Origin: Sutcliffiella horikoshii DSM 8719
GTDB lineage: Bacteria > Bacillota > Bacilli > Bacillales > Bacillaceae_I
Length of the DNA stretch: 64,000 nucleotides
Direction of reading: 5' to 3'
NCBI GenBank assembly: GCA_001648575.1
Contig: LQXN01000066.1
Span: forward strand, 62,001 to 126,000
Shown here: positions 55,456-64,000 of the stretch, in pieces
Layout: every line of letters begins with the position of its first letter
How positions within the stretch are numbered: position 1 is the stretch's first letter
Translations under genes and position numbers: made by a program
The notes under the pieces: generated by a model
Told to the model about the DNA's origin: nothing
The model's database searches: none
Seen by the model: the letters and a program-made list of their open reading frames with translations, nothing else

Positions 55456-56610
55456 CTAAAGTTTCCGCAAGAATTCCTCTAAACGCTCCATTGCTTTTTC
55501 CAGTGTTTCCATATCATAAGCGTATGAAAGTCTGACATATCCTTCTCCAAGTGCCGAAAAAGCACTTCCCGGCACCACTGCAACTCCAGCTTCCTCTACA
55601 AGTTTCAAAGAGAAATCGAAGGAGGTCATACCGAATTTTTTTATGGAAGGAAACAGGTAGAACGCACCATCCGGTTTCACGACATCCAGTCCCATTTCCA
55701 AAAGGCGGCCATATACATATTCCATTCTTGCTTTATATTGTACTTTCATTTCATTTGCGTCATCAATGCCTACCGTTAAAGCTTCCAATGCGGCATATTG
55801 GGAGACGGAGCTTGCACAGGAAACGTTGTACTGATGGACCTTTAACATCTGGTTCATGACATATTCAGGGCCGAATACAAGGCCGATCCGCCATCCGGTC
55901 ATGGAATGGGATTTTGATACTCCGTTGATAACTATGGTTTTTTCCCTCATGCCAGGCAGGGTTGCAATGGATAGGTGTTTGCCTGCGAAAACAAGTTCGC
56001 TATAGATTTCATCAGACAAGATAAATATATCTTTATCTTCTAACAATGTGGCAATCTTCATTAGCTCCTCACTTGGTAAAGCAGCACCAGTAGGGTTCGA
56101 AGGGTAAGGAAGAATGATGCACCGGGTCTTTTCTGTCAAATTTTTCTCTATCAACTCTGCAGTTAATTGGAACCCTGTTTCCCGTGTATCGATGTGTACT
56201 GGGGAAGCACCGCAAAGCCTGATGATCGGTTCATACCCGGGGTACACAGGACCTGGAAGTATGACTTCTGTGCCAGGTTCCAAAATCGTCCGGAACGCAA
56301 TATCAATCCCTTGGCTCGCTCCAATGGAAACAATGATTTCGGATTCGGGATTATAAGACATATTGTACTTTTCTTTGACAAAGCTAGCTGCAGCGTTTCT
56401 TAATTCTAAGATGCCAGCATTTGGCGTGTAGACCGTCCTGTTTGCCTCTATTGCCTCGTTTGCAGCTTTTTTTACATGCAAGGGAGTAGGGAAATCAGGT
56501 TGTCCAATTGTCAGCGAAAGTACATCCTCATATTGTGAAACAAGGTTGAAGAATTTTCGGATACCTGAAATTTCAATATTACGTACATTTGAATTGATAA
56601 GATGTTCCAT
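55456..56610 (-). CDS. patA: Aminotransferase A-type, PLP-dependent
   Basis: About 384 residues of aminotransferase class I. The PLP-lysine is in NGVSKSHSMTGWRIG (about 235), the PYPSNPTGAALP motif holds the Asn that contacts PLP, and SDEIYSELVF holds the Asp and Tyr. The length and sequence resemble B. subtilis PatA, which acts on amino acids such as lysine; the exact substrate is unknown. ATG 56610 is preferred since AAAGGAGC lies 7 nt upstream; an in-frame codon at 56637 lacks a site. Confidence 0.85.
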   Translation of the reverse strand: MEHLINSNVRNIEISGIRKFFNLVSQYEDVLSLTIGQPDFPTPLHVKKAANEAIEANRTVYTPNAGILELRNAAASFVKEKYNMSYNPESEIIVSIGASQGIDIAFRTILEPGTEVILPGPVYPGYEPIIRLCGASPVHIDTRETGFQLTAELIEKNLTEKTRCIILPYPSNPTGAALPSEELMKIATLLEDKDIFILSDEIYSELVFAGKHLSIATLPGMREKTIVINGVSKSHSMTGWRIGLVFGPEYVMNQMLKVHQYNVSCASSVSQYAALEALTVGIDDANEMKVQYKARMEYVYGRLLEMGLDVVKPDGAFYLFPSIKKFGMTSFDFSLKLVEEAGVAVVPGSAFSALGEGYVRLSYAYDMETLEKAMERLEEFLRKL

Positions 56611-56744
56611 ACAAAATGCTCCTTTGTTTATGTACATATACTTTTAAGTTAGTGTAACCGACTTTTTTATCCTTGTCCAAAGGAATATGGGTACAGGTGT
56701 AGTATATGTAAGTACAGGATGATAAGACGGGAGGGGAATGGAGA

Positions 56745-57197
56745 ATGGTTAAAATCTGGTTTGTAGTGCTTGCACTATTTGGTGGAATACTTGGAGGGAT
56801 ACAGGCTCCAATCAATAGTCAGCTTGGACGGAAAATAGGAAGCATAGAGGCTTCATTCATTTCTTTCTTTATAGGGACTGTGTTTCTTTTATTACTTACA
56901 ACCTTCTTCGGTAAAGGAAATCTTCTGCAGGTTACAAGTGTACCAAAATGGCAGCTTGTCGGCGGATTCCTTGGCGCGTGCTTTGTTACATTCGTTATCA
57001 TTGCCGTCCCGAAAGTGGGTGTTGCTTTGACAATAATCTCAGTTATTGTCGGGCAAATGATAATCAGCCTTGTGATTGATCACTTCGGATTGTTTGGTAC
57101 AGGAAAGATTGCAATGAACAGCCAAAGAATCATAGGAATAATCCTTATGCTTGTAGCTTTAATATTTATTTACCGGGGCACGGTTGCAGTTAAATGA
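56745..57197 (+). CDS. DMT-family small transporter (DUF606/YdcZ)
   Basis: 150 residues with five hydrophobic segments. GGILGGIQAPINSQLGRKIG (about 13-32) and the later VGQMIISLVIDHFGLFG are hallmarks of the DUF606 half-size drug/metabolite transporters. Members often work as pairs; only one copy is present here. A GGAGGGGAAT site precedes the ATG. Confidence 0.85.
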   Translation: MVKIWFVVLALFGGILGGIQAPINSQLGRKIGSIEASFISFFIGTVFLLLLTTFFGKGNLLQVTSVPKWQLVGGFLGACFVTFVIIAVPKVGVALTIISVIVGQMIISLVIDHFGLFGTGKIAMNSQRIIGIILMLVALIFIYRGTVAVK

Positions 57198-57500
57198 ATG
57201 ATTCCCACATGCGCTAATTAATTCCTGAAATCGATGAATATAGGTATGAAGAGGGATTTCAAGATACCTAGTGTCATGATGGAAACGTTTGTTTGCTTTG
57301 TTGTTTACTATGGAAGACCTAGAAAAATGAGAAGCTAGTAGGATAGGAAAAAACTTACATAATGTTTATAATTAGTATAAACACAGAATATTCACATAAT
57401 TATTCCTCCGTTTCCATTGCCTGTATTAGTGCACTCCTTTCACCTTAGGATTAACTGGGATTTGGTGTCTGTTGGATTCCGCCTGAAAGGGGATTGTGTA

Positions 57501-57722
57501 ATGGATATTGTGTTGCAGATTTGGTTAAGGTTGTTGGAAAGATATGCAGAGGAGTTGTTTTTTCAGGATTCATCGTCAGGGGTCTTTTCATTTTTAATCG
57601 TTGGGGTGCTCGCTTATTTGTACAAGCAGGAAAAAGAGATAAACCGGAAATGTGCCTGCTGTCAGACTGCTGAGAAAAAAGGAGAGAATCGGCAACCCGA
57701 CACAAAAGAAGAAGCGGAATGA
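57501..57722 (+). CDS. Small membrane protein with a CxxCC motif
   Basis: About 73 residues, MDIVLQIWLRLLERYAEEL onward. One hydrophobic segment (about 30-45) is followed by KCACCQTAEKK and a charged tail. ATG 57501 has GAAAGGGG upstream; the longer frame from 57417 has no ribosome site. The stop codon lies inside a terminator hairpin shared with the convergent gene. Function unknown. Confidence 0.6.
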   Translation: MDIVLQIWLRLLERYAEELFFQDSSSGVFSFLIVGVLAYLYKQEKEINRKCACCQTAEKKGENRQPDTKEEAE

Positions 57723-57742
57723 TTTTCCGCTTCTTCTTTACT
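57708..57742. terminator. Bidirectional terminator overlapping both stop codons
   Basis: AAAGAAGAAGCGGAA and TTTCCGCTTCTTCTTTA form a long near-perfect stem around TGAT. The plus gene ends within the loop, and the minus gene ends in the right arm, so the last residues of both proteins are constrained by the hairpin. Confidence 0.85.
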
Positions 57743-57974
57743 GTAGATGTGAAAATTGCTCTAATAAGTCATTATATTCACTAGATAGAGTTTTGAATTT
57801 TTTGCGATTACCGGCGGCTAAAGCTCGATCTATTTCGTTCATCAGCCTGCTTTTGTGAAATTGGAAGACAGAAGAGTCGACAATGATTTGAGCGACTTTC
57901 TCCTCTCGGGTCATTTCAAAGCTTTTGAAAGTGGAAACAGATTGTTCTGGTTGAAAAGAAAAATGCTTATTCAT
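57738..57974 (-). CDS. IDEAL-domain protein
   Basis: 78 residues. The C-terminal half (about 38-74), with FHKSRLMNEIDRALAAGNRK followed by KFKTLSSEYNDLL, is the IDEAL domain, a short helical module in Bacillaceae proteins of unclear role, including some competence- and stress-related ones. GGGGGTAG precedes the ATG. Confidence 0.8.
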   Translation of the reverse strand: MNKHFSFQPEQSVSTFKSFEMTREEKVAQIIVDSSVFQFHKSRLMNEIDRALAAGNRKKFKTLSSEYNDLLEQFSHLQ

Positions 57975-58397
57975 AATTTCTACCCCCTGTGCTAGATTTT
58001 GGGTTGCGTGGTAATGGGTGAATCATGAAAAGGATAAAGTGCACTAATATCTCTCATCCTTTTTCCTATTATCTGATATTTTGTCCTGTTTGTGAAGTCT
58101 TGTTTTTAGAAAATTTAGATATATCAGAAAAAATAGTGACAATTCTGTAAATGAGTGGCAATGGATTTAGTAGTATTGGTTACTTATTCTTGAATATACC
58201 CAAAAAGTGAAAGCTGAAAACAAAGTACGGCATAATTGGGATCCGATATGAATTCAAGTGGTTTCTTTTTTGATGAACAGAATCGGGAATAACATTTATA
58301 TGAAGTATATTTTTTTGAAATTTCCCTTGTATTATATTGCGAAAACGAATATTATTAGATAGGTTTTAATAATACATTCGTTTTTGGGGGATTTTTT
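57975..58397. other. Intergenic region upstream of the purine permease
   Basis: 423 bp. The last 60 bases hold the PurR-like inverted boxes listed separately. I find no guanine-riboswitch core. The rest is AT-rich with no gene that I can support. Confidence 0.4.
58342..58385 (+). promoter_or_regulatory. Inverted PurBox-like operator
   Basis: AAAACGAATATTATT (58342-58356) and AATACATTCGTTTTT (58371-58385) form two inverted copies of a CGAA-containing box, with 14 bp between. PurR of bacilli binds paired PurBoxes of the form with CGAAC. The site immediately precedes the purine permease gene. The T run at the right edge also lets it act as a stem-loop. Confidence 0.55.
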
Positions 58398-59696
58398 GTG
58401 TTCGAAAACTACTTTGAATTAAAAAAATATGGTACAAGTGTTAAACAAGAAATATTTGCGGGTATTACCACTTTCCTTACAATGGTCTATATTATTTTCG
58501 TCAACCCTGCCATTCTTTCAGCTGCGGGCATTCCGTTTGAACAGGTATTTATGGCGACAATCATTGCCGCCGTCATCGGGACGTTAACGATGGGATTATT
58601 TGCGAAATATCCAATAGCTATAGCTCCTGGTATGGGGTTGAATGCGTATTTTACCAGTGTAGTGGCTACACAAGGTTTAACCTATCAAGCAGTTTTAGGA
58701 ACTGTTTTTCTTGCCGGACTTGTAATAATTATATTAAGTTTGACTAAGTTGAGAAAAGCGCTAATTGAGGCCATTCCTGCTCCATTAAAATATGGGATTA
58801 CTGCCGGGATTGGTTTGTTTATCGCCTTTATCGGGTTAAAGATGGCTGGCATCGTTGTTCCAAGCGAAGAAACGATGATTACTTTAGGCGATCTCACAAG
58901 CCCAGTGACAGCACTTGCTATCGGTGGTTTATTCATAACGTTGATACTGATGGCAAGACGTGTTTCAGGTGCTCTGTTCTATGGAATGTTAATTACTGCT
59001 GTTGCTGGTTATCTATTTAATATGCTTCAATTCAATGGGATTGTAGATCTGCCGCCAGCACCTCAGTTCATTCATATTGGGGAAGCCATTAGCGGTGTGT
59101 TCGCAAATGGTCTATATACAGTTGTTTTTGCTTTTATTCTTGTAACTATTTTCGACTCGACCGGGACACTTGTTGGCGTAGCTGAACAGGGCGGATTCAT
59201 GAAAGATGGAAAGTTGGCAAGAACAAAGCCTGCCACACTTTCTGATGCATTCGCAACAACCGCGGGAGCTGCACTCGGAACAAGTCCATCATGTGCATAT
59301 ATTGAATCCTCAGCAGGTGTTGCTGCAGGAGGGAGAACCGGATTGACATCTGTTGTAGTTGCTGGATTGTTTTTGCTATCCATGTTCTTCTCGCCTGCCA
59401 TTTCTGTCATTGCAGGATTGCCTGCGATTACAGCTCCGATATTAATTATTGTCGGCTGCTTCATGATGGAAGGGCTGGCGAAGATTGATTGGAAGAAGTT
59501 TGATGAGGCTTTCCCGGCGTTTGCCATCATATTGACGATGCCTTTGACTTCAAGCATCGCAACGGGTATTGCGGTAGGATTCATTACGTATCCGGTTATG
59601 AAAATCGTAACTGGAAAGGGCAAGGAAGTGCACCCCTTGATTTATGTGTTTGCTGTTATCTTTTTGATTCAAATGGTATATTTCCCTGCTCATTGA
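58398..59696 (+). CDS. NCS2-family purine permease
   Basis: 432 residues, about fourteen hydrophobic segments. The N-terminus YGTSVKQEIFAGITTFLTMVYIIFVNP is typical of AzgA/PbuG/PbuO-type guanine-hypoxanthine permeases, as are GMGLNAYFTSVV and GTSPSCAYIESSAGVAAGGRTG. The start is GTG at 58398 with GGGGG upstream. PurR-like boxes in front point to purine control. A bidirectional terminator follows. Confidence 0.95.
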   Translation: MFENYFELKKYGTSVKQEIFAGITTFLTMVYIIFVNPAILSAAGIPFEQVFMATIIAAVIGTLTMGLFAKYPIAIAPGMGLNAYFTSVVATQGLTYQAVLGTVFLAGLVIIILSLTKLRKALIEAIPAPLKYGITAGIGLFIAFIGLKMAGIVVPSEETMITLGDLTSPVTALAIGGLFITLILMARRVSGALFYGMLITAVAGYLFNMLQFNGIVDLPPAPQFIHIGEAISGVFANGLYTVVFAFILVTIFDSTGTLVGVAEQGGFMKDGKLARTKPATLSDAFATTAGAALGTSPSCAYIESSAGVAAGGRTGLTSVVVAGLFLLSMFFSPAISVIAGLPAITAPILIIVGCFMMEGLAKIDWKKFDEAFPAFAIILTMPLTSSIATGIAVGFITYPVMKIVTGKGKEVHPLIYVFAVIFLIQMVYFPAH

Positions 59697-59737
59697 TAAC
59701 TAGTGAATAGAAAAAAATATGATAAAAGCCTTCAACA

Positions 59738-59782
59738 AGAAAGCGCGTCCCGTTTATTCATCATAGGGACGCGCTTTTTCTG
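59738..59782. terminator. Bidirectional terminator between the permease and padR-like genes
   Basis: AGAAAGCGCGTCCC and GGGACGCGCTTTTTCT pair almost perfectly with flanking A and T runs. It overlaps the 3' end of the minus-strand gene. Confidence 0.85.
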
Positions 59783-60335
59783 CGGATGACATATTATTTG
59801 CTTGAAATAAGCCTTGGTCTGACTCATCTTGCAGTTTGGTAAGCCATTTTAATTCGACTTTACACAATTCATGGGCATTTTCCATGATTGCCTGTGAGCC
59901 CTTAGGAGCGTGAATTCCGTAAAGGTTGTAGACCCTTTTGAGCATTTCCAGCTGTAATTTTGTATGGGCGATCCGCTGTGAAAGAGCCTCACGTATCACA
60001 TCTTCTTCCCCAAGGTGAATAAAGGCCATTGCCGTGTACATCGGATGAAAGTGAGTGGTTTCTGTCTGGATTTGTTTTTTTAGCAATTGTTGAAAAGCCA
60101 ATTTACCACTTGGGGTTATGCTATAGATGGTTTTATCAGGCCGGCTCTGATCTGTAACCACTTTTTTTACTTCGATAAGCTCCTTATTGAGAAGCTGTTC
60201 TACAGCATAGTACAATGATCCCTTAGCCATTTTTATATATTGTTCCATATTTCGCTCATGCATTACTTGCTGAATTTCATATGGGTGCTTGTCTCCTTCT
60301 AAAAGGAGTCCCAAAATTATAAGTTTCATTGCCAT
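59754..60335 (-). CDS. PadR-family transcriptional regulator
   Basis: About 193 residues. An N-terminal winged helix (about 1-80) has KLIILGLLLEGDKHPYEI and MAKGSLYYAVEQLLNKELIE, followed by the PadR C-terminal helical dimerisation part. PadR regulators often control drug or phenolic-acid responses; no target gene is evident. ATG 60335 is used because a GGTGTGAG site precedes it; a GTG nine bases upstream is possible. Confidence 0.88.
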   Translation of the reverse strand: MAMKLIILGLLLEGDKHPYEIQQVMHERNMEQYIKMAKGSLYYAVEQLLNKELIEVKKVVTDQSRPDKTIYSITPSGKLAFQQLLKKQIQTETTHFHPMYTAMAFIHLGEEDVIREALSQRIAHTKLQLEMLKRVYNLYGIHAPKGSQAIMENAHELCKVELKWLTKLQDESDQGLFQANNMSSAEKARPYDE

Positions 60336-60344
60336 TTCGCTCAC

Positions 60345-60877
60345 ACCTTTATTAAGAAGGCTATTTTCATTAACTTTGTTGTTTTACGTATTAATAATGA
60401 ACCAACCGTGATCCTCTCTTGCTGTCAGCTCTATCCCCGCAGTACAATATCTGCTTCCTGTATATTTTTAATGTATGGAAGCAGTAGAGTGCATTTTCCG
60501 CCAAATAACGAGTGAATAGGAAGTTTTTTGAGAAAAGAGCCATTTAGACTGTGTGGTATATTTCTATTATATAGGAAAGAAGTAGATACGGACATTTATG
60601 ATGGGTTAAAAAATTGTGTATCAGGGGTAAAAACCGGATACCTTTACCAGAGGTGATTATAATGAACAAACAAATTCACCCTTGCAAAAAAGAAATTTAA
60701 AAGCTGACTATTCAGATCAGTTTTTGAGTTTAATCTTTTTTATTACCTAGACGAGGGAACTTATGATGCCTATAATAAGTAGAGTGCAATTTTTGTATAT
60801 AATACTTGAAGTAACCATTATATTTTTTATTTTGGACATGATAAGAAATGTAGTGATAAATGGAGGATCTTTAGTGA
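60345..60877. other. Intergenic region between divergent padR-like and kinase genes
   Basis: About 530 bp, AT-rich. It must carry both divergent promoters. A 12-codon ATG frame with AGAGGTGAT upstream occurs at about 60661-60699 but is too short to support. No strong hairpin. Confidence 0.4.
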
Positions 60878-62140
60878 ATGATTTATCTTATCAAACCGTT
60901 AATTGTTAATATAACCATCATTTTTTCATTGATGTTCAATGCAAATCTTTTTTTTCCTTTCAGTAAAAGAAAACCACTTACCTTTAAACAGCAAACCATT
61001 CTGGGTCTTTTCAGTGCTTTTTCTGCAAAACTCTGTATGCTGTATCCAATTGAAACGTTGGAAGACACCAATTTTGACTTTCGGATGATCCCGATTCTTC
61101 TGGTCACTTTATATGGAGGATGGTATCCAGGACTGCTTTGTACGGCGATTGTGGTAATTATCCGTTATTCCATTGGTGGTGAGTATGTATATGTGGGTAT
61201 AGCGGTTTCCATTTTGGCATGGGGTATAGGTCTTTTATTCCGCTCGGTCTTCCTGAAAAGTAGCAATAAAGTGTTATACGGAATGATGGTTATATCTTTT
61301 TATTATCTCGGTTATATTTTCATCCTGTTCAGCACCGTGCCATTCCTGAATATCAACTTTTATATGGTGTACTTCCTTGCCTTTGGAATTACTTTTACTG
61401 CTTTGATCTACACAGTCGAGAAGTTGATCATTGCCAATCAACAGTTTGATGAGACCTTATACTTGGATAAACTATCCACTGTCGGGCAAATGGCTGCAGC
61501 TTTCGCGCACGAAATAAGAAACCCAATCACAACCGTCCGTGGTTTTATCCAATTTATCAATAATGATACGAAAGATGAAAAACTTAAGCAATTCGCACCA
61601 TTGATACTTGAGGAATTGGACAGAACGAACAAAATCATTACTAACTACCTGACAGTTGCACGCCCCCCTAATTTTTCCTTAACATACATTGATGTAAACA
61701 AAGTGCTCCAGGATTCGGTTGACCTGATAAGGCCATTTGGTTCTTATCGGAATGTAACCATAGACCTTAAGCTTGAAGGAGAGCACTTTATATACAGTGA
61801 TGAATTACATCTAAAGCAAGCTCTTATGAACATTATTAAAAACGGGATTGAGGCAGTAGATGAAGAACAGGGTGGATACGTGACAATTCACAAACAGACC
61901 GGTGAAGAAAAAGGTACCATTGTCATTGAATTTACTGATAATGGTGTTGGTATGACAGAGGGACAACTGGAAAAAATCGGCCTTCCTTACTATACTACAA
62001 AATCAAAAGGAACCGGATTGGGAAGCATGATTACCAATCGTCTCATACATGAGATGAAGGGGAAGATCCAATATGAAAGCAAAGTCCATATAGGAACAAA
62101 AGTAACGGTCATCTTGCCAACAATTAAAAATACGAGTTGA
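60878..62140 (+). CDS. KinB-like membrane sensor histidine kinase
   Basis: 420 residues. Six or so helices (about 1-185) form a 5TM-LytS-like sensor with the TLYGGWYPGLL-type conserved loop. A HisKA domain follows, with His in AAAFAHEIRNPITTVRGF (about 210), and a HATPase domain with NIIKNGIEAVDEEQGG, DNGVGMTEGQLEK and KGTGLGSMI. The same layout is seen in KinB and related sporulation kinases that phosphorylate Spo0F. No response regulator nearby. GGAGGA lies 9 nt before the ATG. The partner lipoprotein of KinB (KapB) is not adjacent. Confidence 0.9.
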   Translation: MIYLIKPLIVNITIIFSLMFNANLFFPFSKRKPLTFKQQTILGLFSAFSAKLCMLYPIETLEDTNFDFRMIPILLVTLYGGWYPGLLCTAIVVIIRYSIGGEYVYVGIAVSILAWGIGLLFRSVFLKSSNKVLYGMMVISFYYLGYIFILFSTVPFLNINFYMVYFLAFGITFTALIYTVEKLIIANQQFDETLYLDKLSTVGQMAAAFAHEIRNPITTVRGFIQFINNDTKDEKLKQFAPLILEELDRTNKIITNYLTVARPPNFSLTYIDVNKVLQDSVDLIRPFGSYRNVTIDLKLEGEHFIYSDELHLKQALMNIIKNGIEAVDEEQGGYVTIHKQTGEEKGTIVIEFTDNGVGMTEGQLEKIGLPYYTTKSKGTGLGSMITNRLIHEMKGKIQYESKVHIGTKVTVILPTIKNTS

Positions 62141-62155
62141 TTCACCTAAATCTAA

Positions 62156-62196
62156 AAAGGACTGGTTATGACAAAAGTCATTGCCAGTCCTTTTTT
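62156..62196. terminator. Bidirectional terminator between kinase and lipoprotein genes
   Basis: AAAGGACTGG and CCAGTCCTTT pair perfectly with an inner ATGACAAAAGTCATT stem; T runs lie on both sides. Confidence 0.85.
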
Positions 62197-62200
62197 ATGA

Positions 62201-62614
62201 TTAATGCTCCCAAGAGGAAACCTTTCCTGTGTTACGGTTCACTTTATACCACCCACGTGAAAGGTTTTCTGGGTGATTGTTAAAATGGACTAGGTCTGTA
62301 GCATGAAACACGTAAAAGTTCCCTTCCATTCCTTCAAAGGATACAGAAGTGCTGTCGTGCTCCTTTAGGTCCAAATAATCCATCACTCTAGATTTTGCTT
62401 CTTCTTTTGAAGCTATTTTTCTTGCTGGAGTTTCTTCCACATTTATCATTGCATCGTTTCGCGCGTCCCTAATCAGTTCATCGCTAGACAGCCTGCCGGA
62501 ATCTTTTCGTGCTTCCATAATGGACGGCCCTTTTGTATTTTCCATCCCGTTTTGATTGCTGCAACCTCCTAATAGAAGTGTCACGATAAGAACTGCAATT
62601 AAATATTTTGACAT
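62201..62614 (-). CDS. Putative lipoprotein
   Basis: About 137 residues. The signal MSKYLIAVLIVTLLLGGC has lipobox LGGC with lipidated Cys18. The mature part is polar, with LSRGWYKVNRNTGKVSSWEH at its end, a PepSY-like closing motif. ATG 62614 is preferred because AGGAGG lies 8 nt upstream. Function unknown; a sporulation or envelope role is possible. Confidence 0.75.
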   Translation of the reverse strand: MSKYLIAVLIVTLLLGGCSNQNGMENTKGPSIMEARKDSGRLSSDELIRDARNDAMINVEETPARKIASKEEAKSRVMDYLDLKEHDSTSVSFEGMEGNFYVFHATDLVHFNNHPENLSRGWYKVNRNTGKVSSWEH

Positions 62615-62810
62615 TAAAATCAACCTCCTATCTTGAAGTATTTATTGATTAGTATGAAATAGGTGGGTTAATTTCATGCAAGTAAGGACTTTTCCTTATA
62701 AAAGCAATGCTAAGTGTAAACTTTCAGTAAATTATATGGCAAAAAGCAGGGAGTGGGGAGGTTGTTAGAGAATAGTTTCCATACAACATAAATTATTGGG
62801 GGAAGTTACT

Positions 62811-64000
62811 ATGGCTAATTTAGAAAAAAAGGTCATACATGATATCGGGGAGGATAAACCTAGATCACCGATCGCACTTTATTTTTCTTTACCAATCCTA
62901 TCTTGGGCATTATATGATTTTGCGAACACCATTTTTTCATCTAACATTATTACAATATTTTTCCCGTTTTATTTACAAGAAGTAATAGGAACAAACGAAA
63001 GAATGGATCAAATTGCAAGTACGTTTCTATCCTATGCAAATGCTACGGCAAGCTTCTTTCTTGTTATGTTTTCCCCGTTGTTCGGAGTTTTGATAGACAG
63101 GACAGGGAAGAGGAAGGGTTTCATCATCCCCTTTACTTTGATTGCGGTCATGTCCACTATCTTCATGGGTGTATTTGCTTCATTTGAGTCCTCTCAATTA
63201 ATATTTGGCCTGCCGTTAAGTTTTGTTTTAGTACTCATTTTATTTGTGGTAGCAAAGTTCTTCTTTCATTCTTCGCTTATTTTCTATGACACCATGCTAC
63301 CGGATCTTGGCACGAAGAAAGAACTCCCGCTGATATCAGGATTCGGTATCGCAGTAGGGTACATGGGAACACTCCTAGGATTGACTGTATATCTTTATGT
63401 AGGGGACAGCGGTTTTCATAAAGCTTTCATTCCGAGTGGTATATTATTTTTGCTCTTCTCACTTCCATTGTTTTTCTTTTTCAAAGAAAAGCCAAAAGAG
63501 GTCAAGGAAAAAAAGTCCTTTTTCAGTGGATATAAAGAGATCTATCAAACATTTAAGGAAATGCGACTTTACCGACCAGTGTTTCTTTTCATGATTGCCT
63601 ACTTCTTTATCAACGATGCGATTGCGACAGCCATTGCCATGATGGCGATTTATGCCAGGGCCATTGGAGGATTCAGTGCTTCTGAATTTATCCTGCTATA
63701 TCTTGTTTCAACAGTTTCGAGTATTATCGGTTCCTTTGTATATGGATACATCGCAAGGAGCATAGGCTCCAAATCAGCAGTTGCATCCGTCGCAGCACTG
63801 TTGATTGTAGCCCTGTGTTTTGCAGTGTTTTCCATTGCTTCATGGATGCTGTGGGTTGCAGGTAGTCTGTTCGGAGTGGCACTTGGCGCAACTTGGGTCA
63901 CTTCGCGTACACTCATTGTAGAATTGACACCAGAAGGCAAGCGGGGCCAGTTCTTCGGGTTATTCGCATTCTCGGGGAAAGTGTCATCAATAGTTGGACC
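62811..64000 (+). CDS. UMF1/Atg22-like MFS transporter, 5' part
   Basis: At least 396 residues, running off the right edge in frame. The start follows GGGGGAAG. Early signatures LSWALYDFANTIFSSNIITI and later PLFGVLIDRTGKRKGFI match the UMF1 (Atg22-like) branch of the major facilitator superfamily. The late ELTPEGKRGQFFGLFAFSGK, a conserved loop of the family, lies at about residue 371-390. About eleven membrane helices are present before the cut. Substrates of bacterial members are unknown. Confidence 0.88.
   Translation, partial: MANLEKKVIHDIGEDKPRSPIALYFSLPILSWALYDFANTIFSSNIITIFFPFYLQEVIGTNERMDQIASTFLSYANATASFFLVMFSPLFGVLIDRTGKRKGFIIPFTLIAVMSTIFMGVFASFESSQLIFGLPLSFVLVLILFVVAKFFFHSSLIFYDTMLPDLGTKKELPLISGFGIAVGYMGTLLGLTVYLYVGDSGFHKAFIPSGILFLLFSLPLFFFFKEKPKEVKEKKSFFSGYKEIYQTFKEMRLYRPVFLFMIAYFFINDAIATAIAMMAIYARAIGGFSASEFILLYLVSTVSSIIGSFVYGYIARSIGSKSAVASVAALLIVALCFAVFSIASWMLWVAGSLFGVALGATWVTSRTLIVELTPEGKRGQFFGLFAFSGKVSSIVG

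Noticed and set aside
60661-60699. A 12-codon frame with a good ribosome-site-like sequence
   Set aside because: Too short to distinguish from chance; no terminator or attenuator structure follows.

Overview
The window reads as chromosomal DNA of a spore-forming, low-to-mid GC Bacillaceae, possibly an alkaliphile-like lineage such as Sutcliffiella or Bacillus cohnii. That placement is inferred from gene content and has not been tested by alignment. Signs of this are a gerA-type germination receptor, Spo0E-like and YjcZ-like sporulation proteins, two orphan sporulation-type histidine kinases, a B. subtilis-like ykvI/que block, a hutP-controlled hut operon, a T-box on argS, a preQ1-I riboswitch and a secreted subtilisin.

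Layout. 1-6 kb: the 3' end of a small gene, ykvI, an orphan ATP-synthase-c-like protein, a CPBP protease, and membrane proteins including an internally duplicated one and a DUF2254 protein. 6-8.6 kb: preQ1 riboswitch and queCDEF. 9-13 kb: DUF3231, a TIP30-like reductase, a double AbrB protein, YkvS and a sigma factor. 13.3-18.1 kb: a gerA/gerB/gerC tricistron followed by a nucleoside hydrolase. 19.5-24.1 kb: a GntR-regulated, six-gene ABC transporter cluster with a perfect palindromic operator. 24.3-29.9 kb: a frameshifted gene, DUF2269, T-box-argS, Spo0E-like, hydrolase and YjcZ genes. 30-32.7 kb: Mn catalase, a LysM/NlpC endopeptidase, a candidate small RNA and a small gene. 32.8-37 kb: two tandem sigma/anti-sigma fusion proteins. 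37-46.6 kb: ArsR, SDR, hutPHUIG and ykwC. 46.9-56.6 kb: PAS kinase, NSS transporter, subtilisin, an ECF sigma operon and an aminotransferase. 56.7-64 kb: small membrane and IDEAL proteins, a purine permease with PurR-like boxes, PadR, a KinB-like kinase, a lipoprotein and a partial UMF1-type transporter.

The most unusual signal is a family of roughly 180-220 bp noncoding elements, called B elements here. Six loci lie at intrinsic terminators (about 4.4, 8.6, 18.8, 28.1, 45.2 and 55.1 kb). Each element is bounded by imperfect terminal repeats (CAGACTGTTGACAAA at one end, TTTGTCTACACACTG at the other). Each is flanked on both sides by a copy of the same terminator hairpin. The hairpin differs from locus to locus but matches within a locus, being identical over 31 nt at 45.2 kb. 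This looks like insertion with duplication of the entire terminator hairpin. The interior helices covary between copies. Related cores carry different ends at 181-367 (GGCTCTGTT ends with near-8-bp flanking repeats) and 45366-45579 (CACTGAAAAA ends, nested in a B element).

A second unexplained pattern is two blocks of strand-biased silent-site usage (3' end of hutH, 5' end of ykwC). In both, the + strand is rich in C and A at silent sites regardless of coding direction, and both end about 55 bp before a GGGG-TCTG(A/T)-CCCC hairpin.
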